A stretch of 56,964 nt of DNA. Source: an uncultured Lachnospiraceae bacterium. GTDB lineage: Bacteria; Bacillota; Clostridia; Lachnospirales; Lachnospiraceae. Both the position numbers and the translations under genes were made by a program. The DNA lies in assembly GCA_947625135.1 (NCBI GenBank), contig CANQNE010000014.1:1-56964 (forward strand). Direction: 5' to 3'. The notes under the pieces are model-generated. The model saw only the letters and a list, made by a program, of their open reading frames with translations. It was not told where the DNA came from and did no database searches. Below are positions 50,900 to 56,964 of the stretch, piece after piece (position 1 is the first letter of the stretch; every line of letters starts with the position of its first letter).

Positions 50900-53800
50900 A
50901 GTCTTTAATTGCGCCATTGCAGCAGCTTCGGGAAACGGAGGAGTTACAGGATGCGCTCAGATCAGGAAGCGGCGTGTATCAGGTGACGGGCTGTATTGAT
51001 TCTCAGAAGCTGCATTTTATATTCGGGATCAACAATGGGTTTTCCAGAAAACTCATTGTTACTTATAGTGAGCAAAAAGCAAGGGAATTGCTGGAGGAAT
51101 ACCGGTTTTATGACGAGAATGTACTGTATTATCCCGCCAAGGACCTGCTGTTCTATCAGGCGGATATTCATGGGAATCTGCTGGTAAAGCAGCGGATGGC
51201 GGTCATTCAGTCTCTGCTGGAAAAGGACGGGGTCACGGTGATCACCACGCTGGACGGCTGTATGGACAGAGTGCCCATGCTGGATACTTACAGGGAGCAT
51301 ATTCTGACTATCCGGAGAGACAGCGTTATGGAGCTGACAAAGCTGGCGTCCGCGCTGACCGGTCTTGGATATGAGCGTACATATCAGGTAGAGCGCGGCG
51401 GGCAGTTTTCCATCAGGGGAAATATTATCGATATTTATGAACTCACGCAGGCGGAGCCCTGCCGTGTGGAATTCTGGGGCGATGAAGTGGACAGCATCCG
51501 CAGTTTTGATCCCCAGAGCCAGCGATCCATAGAAAATCTGGAGCAGATCACCATTTATCCGGCGAGTGAGTTTGTGATGACGGAGGATCAGCTGCAGGCA
51601 GGCATAAAAAAGCTGAAAAAGAGCATGAAAAAGCAGTACGAGATCTTTCGGGAGCAGTTTCGCACAGAGGAGGCCTTTCGCCTGAAATCCTCTATCGAGG
51701 AACTGGCGGAGCAGCTGCAGCAGGTGGGAACCGCAAACGGCATGGATAGCTATACCCGTTATTTTTATCCGGAAACCTGTTCTGCGCTGGATTATTTTGA
51801 CCGGGAAGATACCCTTGTGTTTCTGGATGAGCCCAATCGCCTTGCGGAACATGGAGAAGGCGTCTGGCAGGAATTTACCGAGAGCATGAAAGGCCGTATT
51901 GAGAAAGGATATCTGTTGGGGGAGCAGACGGATGTGCTGTTTTCCCTCAAGGAGACGCTGGGCAGGCTGAACCGCTACCGGTGTGTGGGACTGAGCGCGC
52001 TGGAGCCATCCAGAAAGCAGTGGGAGATCCGCAAAACCTTCTTTGTTCACGCGCAGTCTGTGAATTCTTACCAAAATGATTTCGGACGTCTGGCCCAGGA
52101 TTTAAAAAAGTTTAAGAAGATGGCGTACCGGGTGCTGCTGCTGGCACCCTCCCGCATCAGAGCAAAGCGGCTTTCCGAGGATCTGCGGGAGTATGAGCTG
52201 AACAGCTTTTATTCGGAGGATCTGGATCGGGAGATCAAACCGGGAGAGATTATGACCGCCCGGGGCAGCATCAAAAAGGGCTTTGAATATCCCCTGATTA
52301 AATTTGTCGTGCTTACGGAGAGCGATATCTTCGGCAGAGAAAAACACAAAAAACGGAAGCATAAGGCCTATGAAGGTCAGAAGGTCGCAGATTTCAACGA
52401 ACTGAAGATCGGCGATTATGTCGTGCATGAGAACCACGGTCTGGGGATTTATCAGGGGATCGAGAAGATTCAGGTAGACCGGACAACGAAAGACTATATC
52501 AAAATTTCTTACCGGGACGGAGGAAATCTGTATATTCTGGCAACCCAGCTGGAACTGATCCAGAAGTACAGCGGCGCGGAAGGCCGGACACCGAAGCTGA
52601 ACAAGCTGGGAGGCGGCGAATGGAAAAAAACCAAGGCGAAGGTACACAGCGCTGTACAGGATATCGCAAAGGAGCTGGTGGAACTGTATGCCGCCCGGCA
52701 GGAAAGAGACGGTTTTGTATATGGAAAAGATACCGTCTGGCAGAAGGAGTTTGAGGAGATGTTCCCCTTTGAGGAGACGGAGGATCAGCTCCTTGCCATT
52801 GAAGCCACGAAAAAGGATATGGAGAGCAATAAGATCATGGACCGGTTGATCTGCGGGGACGTGGGTTACGGAAAGACAGAGATTGCCATCCGGGCGGCTT
52901 TCAAGGCCGTGCAGGAAAATAAGCAGGTTGTTTTTCTGGTGCCCACTACGATTCTGGCCCAGCAGCATTACAACACCTTTACCCAGCGAATGAAGGATTT
53001 TCCTGTCCGTGTGGATATGCTCAGCCGCTTTCGTACACCGGCGCAGCAGAAGCAGACCATTGCGGATCTGAAAAAGGGTCAGGTGGATATTGTCATCGGC
53101 ACCCACAGGGTGCTTTCCAAGGATGTGGCCTACAAAGATCTGGGGCTGCTGGTTATTGACGAGGAACAGCGCTTTGGCGTGACCCATAAGGAAAAGATCA
53201 AGCAGCTGCGCAGCAATGTGGATGTACTGACCCTGACGGCTACGCCCATACCGAGAACGCTGCACATGAGTCTCATCGGCATCCGGGATATGAGTGTGCT
53301 GGAGGAGCCCCCTCAGGATCGGATGGCCATTCAGACTTATGTGATGGAATATGGGGAAGAAATGGTACGGGAAGCCATAACAAGAGAGCTTGCCAGAGGC
53401 GGACAGGTATACTATGTGTTTAACCGGGTGCAGGGGATCGATGAGATCACTGCGACGGTTTCCAGACTGGTTCCGGATGCCACGGTGGCTTTTGCCCATG
53501 GACAGATGCCGGAGCGGCAGTTGGAAAAGATCATGTTTCATTTTATCAACGGGGAGATCGACGTACTTGTCTCCACCACCATCATCGAAACAGGACTGGA
53601 CATTTCCAACGTAAATACAATGATCATCCACGACGCGGACCAGCTTGGGCTCTCCCAGCTTTATCAGCTGCGGGGGCGGGTTGGCCGTTCAAACCGGACT
53701 GCTTACGCATTTTTGCTCTACCGCAGAAATAAGCTGATCCGGGAGACGGCGGAGAAGCGCCTGCAGGCCATTCGGGAATTTACAGAGCTTGGCTCCGGAA

Positions 53801-54420
53801 TCAAGATCGCGATGCGGGACTTGGAGATCCGGGGCGCGGGGAATCTTCTGGGCGCCGCCCAGCATGGGCACATGGAGGCGGTAGGTTACGATCTGTACTG
53901 CAAAATGCTCAACGAGGCGGTAAAAAAGCAGAAGGGCGTTCCCCAGACCCAGCAGTATGAGACGCTGGTGGATATTGCCATTGACGCTTATATTCCGGAT
54001 GAGTATATTTCAAATGAATTCCAGAAGCTGGATATGTATAAGCGCATTGCCGGCATTGAACGGGAAGAGGAATGTGAGGATATGCAGGAGGAGCTGACAG
54101 ACCGGTTCGGGGATCTGCCCAAGCCGGTGGAGAATCTGCTGTTTATTGCCAGAGTGAAGGCTATTGCCCACAGGCTGTTTGTGACGGAGCTTTCAGATAA
54201 GGCGGAGGGACTCCGCTTTGTGATGGATCCCCATGCGGATATCCGTACGGAAAATGTGCCCGCACTTTTGACGGAGTTTAAGAACCGGCTTGTGTTCCGG
54301 CAGGATCCCAAACCCTGCTTTATCTATAAGAGCAGGACAAAGAGCTCGCCGGAGGAGCTTTTGTCTGTGCTGGACGCCATGGAACGGTATCTGGAAAAAG
54401 AACCCGTCAAAACATTGTGA
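50896..54420 (+). CDS. mfd: transcription-repair coupling factor
   Basis: Superfamily 2 translocase that removes stalled RNA polymerase and recruits UvrA. The 1174-residue product has a UvrB-like N-terminal domain ([20 protein letters not shown]), the RNAP-interacting domain ([18 protein letters not shown]), Walker [14 protein letters not shown] box VIDEEQRFG, motif [16 protein letters not shown] and motif [13 protein letters not shown], then a C-terminal regulatory domain. Length is full. Confidence 0.96.
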   Translation: MKSLIAPLQQLRETEELQDALRSGSGVYQVTGCIDSQKLHFIFGINNGFSRKLIVTYSEQKARELLEEYRFYDENVLYYPAKDLLFYQADIHGNLLVKQRMAVIQSLLEKDGVTVITTLDGCMDRVPMLDTYREHILTIRRDSVMELTKLASALTGLGYERTYQVERGGQFSIRGNIIDIYELTQAEPCRVEFWGDEVDSIRSFDPQSQRSIENLEQITIYPASEFVMTEDQLQAGIKKLKKSMKKQYEIFREQFRTEEAFRLKSSIEELAEQLQQVGTANGMDSYTRYFYPETCSALDYFDREDTLVFLDEPNRLAEHGEGVWQEFTESMKGRIEKGYLLGEQTDVLFSLKETLGRLNRYRCVGLSALEPSRKQWEIRKTFFVHAQSVNSYQNDFGRLAQDLKKFKKMAYRVLLLAPSRIRAKRLSEDLREYELNSFYSEDLDREIKPGEIMTARGSIKKGFEYPLIKFVVLTESDIFGREKHKKRKHKAYEGQKVADFNELKIGDYVVHENHGLGIYQGIEKIQVDRTTKDYIKISYRDGGNLYILATQLELIQKYSGAEGRTPKLNKLGGGEWKKTKAKVHSAVQDIAKELVELYAARQERDGFVYGKDTVWQKEFEEMFPFEETEDQLLAIEATKKDMESNKIMDRLICGDVGYGKTEIAIRAAFKAVQENKQVVFLVPTTILAQQHYNTFTQRMKDFPVRVDMLSRFRTPAQQKQTIADLKKGQVDIVIGTHRVLSKDVAYKDLGLLVIDEEQRFGVTHKEKIKQLRSNVDVLTLTATPIPRTLHMSLIGIRDMSVLEEPPQDRMAIQTYVMEYGEEMVREAITRELARGGQVYYVFNRVQGIDEITATVSRLVPDATVAFAHGQMPERQLEKIMFHFINGEIDVLVSTTIIETGLDISNVNTMIIHDADQLGLSQLYQLRGRVGRSNRTAYAFLLYRRNKLIRETAEKRLQAIREFTELGSGIKIAMRDLEIRGAGNLLGAAQHGHMEAVGYDLYCKMLNEAVKKQKGVPQTQQYETLVDIAIDAYIPDEYISNEFQKLDMYKRIAGIEREEECEDMQEELTDRFGDLPKPVENLLFIARVKAIAHRLFVTELSDKAEGLRFVMDPHADIRTENVPALLTEFKNRLVFRQDPKPCFIYKSRTKSSPEELLSVLDAMERYLEKEPVKTL

Positions 54421-54426
54421 AAAACA

Positions 54427-54454
54427 TTGCGATAATGAAAAAAAATGGTATAAT
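54427..54454 (+). promoter_or_regulatory. promoter for the PrsA-like lipoprotein
   Basis: TTGCGA (54427-54432), 16 nt, then a perfect TATAAT (54449-54454) with TGG in front (extended -10). Confidence 0.75.
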
Positions 54455-54517
54455 AAATCCAGGTGCGTTGAAAGAAGAACGAACCGTAAAACAAAAAGAA
54501 GTGGAATGGAGCGTATG

Positions 54518-55558
54518 ATGAAAAGAATAAAAAGATTTCTGGCGATCACCCTCTGTGTGCTGCTGTCATTGGGAACACTGGCAGGCTGCGGCAAGACGGA
54601 AAATACAACCGAGTTTGATCCGGATGCGGTAATCCTTACTGTAGGCGGGGAGGAGGTTCCTCTGCAGGAAGCGTATTTCATGCTGAAATGGCAGCAGTCG
54701 GAATACCAGTCCATGGCTTCCAACATTTACGGTGAAGAATGGTATAATCAGGATATGGAGGGAAACGGAGAGACTTTTCTGGATTATATCAAGACAATGG
54801 TGGAAACGCTGCTGGAAGACATGTATGTCTGCCGGCAGAATGCAGATTCTCTGAATCTGTCCATTACGGAAGAGGAACAGCAGGCGATTGATAAAGCCAC
54901 GGAAACCTTTATGAATTCCAATACAGAGGAGGCGCAGTCGGCTATGATGGCGGATGAAGAGACTGTGCGCCGGGTGCTGGAAAATTATACCATTTACAGC
55001 AAAGTATATAATGAAGTGGTAAAGGACGCCGATACGTCCGTCAGCGAAGAGGAAGGGCGTCAGAAGACTTATTCTTATATTTATCAGGATCTGGTGACTA
55101 CGGACAGTGAAGGCAATCAGACGGAGTATACCGATGAGCAGAAACAGGAATATTATGTGAAGTTTACCGCAGTTGCGGAAGCGGCAAGGAAGAGCGGGGA
55201 TTTTGATAAGGCTGCAACGGACGCGGGATTTTCTCCGGCCAGCCATACCTATTCTGCAGACGGCAGTGACAACGACACCTTCGCGGATGTGAATAGCGTC
55301 GCGGATAAGCTGAAGGTGGGAGAGGTATCGGATCTGATCCCTGTAGAAGGCGGCGTTATGCTGATACATCTGGACACGGACAACGATGAGGAGAAAACAG
55401 AAGCTGCCAGAGAAACCAGAGCGGCAGAAAAGCAGGACGAGTATTTTGAAAACTGGATCAGTCCTTTAAGGGAACAGGCGGCGCCGGAGCTTGACGAGGA
55501 GCTTTGGGGCAAGATCGGGTTTGAAAAAGCGCTGGCTGCGGTAAGAGAAGAAAACTAA
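54518..55558 (+). CDS. PrsA/SurA-like foldase lipoprotein
   Basis: A secreted 346-residue lipoprotein: signal peptide with lipobox TLAGC at Cys24, then a SurA-N-like helical chaperone region (EAYFMLKWQQSEYQSMASNI) and a degenerate parvulin-like segment (ADKLKVGEVSDLIPVEGG). The usual parvulin His residues are not obvious, so isomerase activity is doubtful. It probably helps fold exported proteins. ATG 54518 was chosen for its GGAG spacing; ATGs at 54506 and 54515 are alternatives. Confidence 0.78.
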   Translation: MKRIKRFLAITLCVLLSLGTLAGCGKTENTTEFDPDAVILTVGGEEVPLQEAYFMLKWQQSEYQSMASNIYGEEWYNQDMEGNGETFLDYIKTMVETLLEDMYVCRQNADSLNLSITEEEQQAIDKATETFMNSNTEEAQSAMMADEETVRRVLENYTIYSKVYNEVVKDADTSVSEEEGRQKTYSYIYQDLVTTDSEGNQTEYTDEQKQEYYVKFTAVAEAARKSGDFDKAATDAGFSPASHTYSADGSDNDTFADVNSVADKLKVGEVSDLIPVEGGVMLIHLDTDNDEEKTEAARETRAAEKQDEYFENWISPLREQAAPELDEELWGKIGFEKALAAVREEN

Positions 55559-55571
55559 AGAAAAGCGCCAT

Positions 55572-55612
55572 AAAAGGGGGCTGCTGCAGAGAATTGCGGC
55601 AGTCCCCTTTTT
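55572..55612 (+). terminator. terminator of the PrsA-like gene
   Basis: A 13-bp stem AAAAGGGGGCTGC (55572-55584) with GCAGTCCCCTTTT (55599-55611), followed by T. Confidence 0.88.
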
Positions 55613-55685
55613 CGCAAAAAAAACAGAATTTGTGATACGTGGATCGCACAGGAAAATACAAGGAAATACAGGGAAATACAGGGGA

Positions 55686-56780
55686 TCATCTGATCTCCGT
55701 CATATACTGATGAAGGAAGGAAAAGCCCCATCCGTTGCCTTCCCGCTGCAGGGCATATCCGTTGTTGAGGGTCATGGGCACATCGATGATGCCGTCGATC
55801 CAGTCAAAGCTCTCAGCTCCGTAAGGATTTGCCACCGTTGCCAGAAGCGGAACATCGTAATCCTTATAGTAGTGGGGCAGTACCGGGATGTGATAAGCGT
55901 TGGCCAAAGCCGCGCTGTCACGCCACGCCTCAACGCCTCCGAGACGGATCAGATCCGGCTGCCACAGATCCAGCGCCCGCCTGCCGATCAGCTCCCGGAG
56001 AGCAACCGTGCTGTATTCCCGCTCGCCCATGGCAAGGCTTATATGAGTTTTGGCATGGATGACTGCATAGCCCTCAAAATCCGTGTTGACAACAGGTTCT
56101 TCGAACCAGAAAATGCCAAGATCTTCTACCTGGCTGATCAGCTTCACGGCGCTAGGCACATCCATTCCCTGATTGGCGTCCATCATGATCTTCAGATCCG
56201 GGCCCACTGCCTCCCGTACAAGGTGCAGGCGGCGTACATCCCGTTCCATGTCCGGGCTTCCCACTTTGATCTTTACGGCGGTGAAGCCGCGTTTTTTGTA
56301 GTTCACCACTTCATCTACCAGTTCCTGATCGCTGTAGCTGAGCCATCCGCCGCTGCCATAAACGGGGATAGGTTTCCTGTGGCAGCCGAAAAGACGGTAC
56401 ACCGGCTGTCCCAGCGTCCGCGCCCAGGCGTCCCAGAGGGATACGTTCAGGGTGGCAAGCGCCCAACGCTGAAGTCCGACAATGCCGAAATATTCACTTT
56501 CAATTTCATAATCCTTTTGAATCTGCGCAGTTTCATAAATATGATATTCCCGATCCAAAATAAAGCGCTTCAGATCCTTCAGCGCGCCCTCGATGGCGCC
56601 GGGACTGTAATGAAAGCTCAGCAGATATCCCTGTCCCACAACGCCGTTTGCCGCTTCTGTTTCCAGCACATAAAAAGCGATCTTGCTGATATCATGGGTG
56701 GCGTCGGCTATGGGCTGGCTGATCTGGCTCACCGCCTGATAAATACGGATATCCCGGATAAGTGTGTCCTTGCTGTTCAT
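55686..56780 (-). CDS. mandelate racemase/muconate lactonizing enzyme family protein
   Basis: An enolase-superfamily enzyme of 364 residues, probably an acid-sugar dehydratase. The catalytic Lys pair is Lys170 and Lys172 (VKIKVGS); metal ligands are Asp201, Glu227 and Glu253; His303 in LPHYYKD may be the second base. Such enzymes abstract a proton next to a carboxylate; the substrate is unknown. A GGAAGGGAG site precedes the ATG. No sugar-acid pathway genes are next to it within the window. Confidence 0.85.
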   Translation of the reverse strand: MNSKDTLIRDIRIYQAVSQISQPIADATHDISKIAFYVLETEAANGVVGQGYLLSFHYSPGAIEGALKDLKRFILDREYHIYETAQIQKDYEIESEYFGIVGLQRWALATLNVSLWDAWARTLGQPVYRLFGCHRKPIPVYGSGGWLSYSDQELVDEVVNYKKRGFTAVKIKVGSPDMERDVRRLHLVREAVGPDLKIMMDANQGMDVPSAVKLISQVEDLGIFWFEEPVVNTDFEGYAVIHAKTHISLAMGEREYSTVALRELIGRRALDLWQPDLIRLGGVEAWRDSAALANAYHIPVLPHYYKDYDVPLLATVANPYGAESFDWIDGIIDVPMTLNNGYALQREGNGWGFSFLHQYMTEIR

Positions 56781-56816
56781 TGTATGTTACTCCCTTCCTC
56801 ATTTCAGAGATACAAA

Positions 56817-56845
56817 AAAGTCCGCGGACTTTACTCAAGTAAATT
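56817..56845 (-). promoter_or_regulatory. palindromes between promoter and start of the racemase-family gene
   Basis: A perfect 16-bp palindrome AAAGTCCGCGGACTTT (56817-56832) overlaps a second palindrome TTTACTCAAGTAAA (56830-56843). They lie downstream of the -10, where a bound repressor would block transcription. Confidence 0.6.
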
Positions 56846-56854
56846 TTCTTTTTC

Positions 56855-56883
56855 ATTATAATATATTCGGAAGAAGATTCCAA
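56855..56883 (-). promoter_or_regulatory. promoter for the racemase-family gene
   Basis: On the - strand TTGGAA (56883-56878) and TATAAT (56860-56855) are 17 nt apart. Confidence 0.65.
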
Positions 56884-56901
56884 CTAAAGGTAACTTGAAA
56901 A

Positions 56902-56930
56902 AGTAAATTCCAGTGCAGGAGTAAATTCCA
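56902..56930 (-). promoter_or_regulatory. paired AGTAAATTCCA repeats upstream of the promoter
   Basis: AGTAAATTCCA occurs at 56902-56912 and 56920-56930, 18 bp apart, upstream of the -35. AGTAAATT recurs at 56838-56845 within the leader. They are candidate binding sites of one regulator. Confidence 0.5.
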
Positions 56931-56964
56931 CACCCTTTTAAAATTTCTCGAAAATCAAGCATTA

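Noticed and set aside
52102-53631. A 509-codon frame on the - strand
   Set aside because: Antisense to the conserved helicase part of mfd, with His/Leu/Gln-rich composition typical of a shadow frame.

Overview
The window looks like chromosomal DNA of an anaerobic spore-forming Firmicute, most likely Lachnospiraceae (Clostridia). The clues are spmA/spmB spore-maturation genes, a Gram-positive Tad pilus locus with DUF5702 and DUF6382-FHA proteins, a BspA-type surface protein with a dockerin-like tail, a GH106-like glycosidase, an AsnA-type asparagine synthetase and an MsmK-type sugar ABC ATPase. No species is claimed.

Layout. 1-750: 3' end of a 23S rRNA gene and six tRNAs (Asp, Val, Thr, Tyr, initiator Met, Phe); no 5S gene follows the 23S here. 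809-7779: a + strand housekeeping run: lepB, an Orn/Lys/Arg decarboxylase-family enzyme, a guanylate kinase-like protein, holB, ricT, trmN6, rsmI, spmA. 7788-15926: an A/T-richer island that separates spmA from spmB. It carries SatD-like, DUF3307 and a complete Wadjet system (jetA, jetB, jetC, jetD). A decayed second copy of the spmA 3' end lies at its right edge, followed by spmB. 16595-20957 (- strand): adenine deaminase, a cytoplasmic ParB-like/BMP-domain protein and a metallophosphoesterase. 21035-23560: a BspA-LRR surface protein behind a consensus promoter whose spacer contains nine G residues. 23584-30533: asnS, asnA, a UroD-fold protein and a GH106-like glycosidase. 30557-39062: murA (-), an LTA-synthase-like sulfatase, a DUF624 membrane protein (-) with a repeat tail and structured leader, an MsmK/UgpC-type ATPase and glgB. 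39099-48969: an eleven-gene Tad/Flp pilus locus. 49027-55612: amidohydrolase, pth, mfd and a PrsA-like lipoprotein. 55686-56930 (-): a mandelate-racemase-family enzyme with palindromic and repeated sites near its promoter.

How the parts work together. The first block combines protein export, DNA replication, and rRNA/tRNA modification with the start of the spmAB pair. The island is a defence cassette: JetABC is a plasmid-targeting SMC complex and JetD its TOPRIM nuclease. The SatD-DUF3307 pair in front has the two aspartates and motif order of a class III cyclase-like palm domain next to a polytopic membrane protein, so it may be a second, little-described nucleotide-signalling module. The Tad locus encodes two prepilin peptidases, motor, membrane platform, Flp pilin and several pseudopilins. 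The BspA protein, LTA-synthase-like enzyme, murA and Tad pilus all shape the cell surface.

Limits. All calls come from reading the sequence and recalled family knowledge; no searches were run. Promoters and terminators are motif-based predictions.
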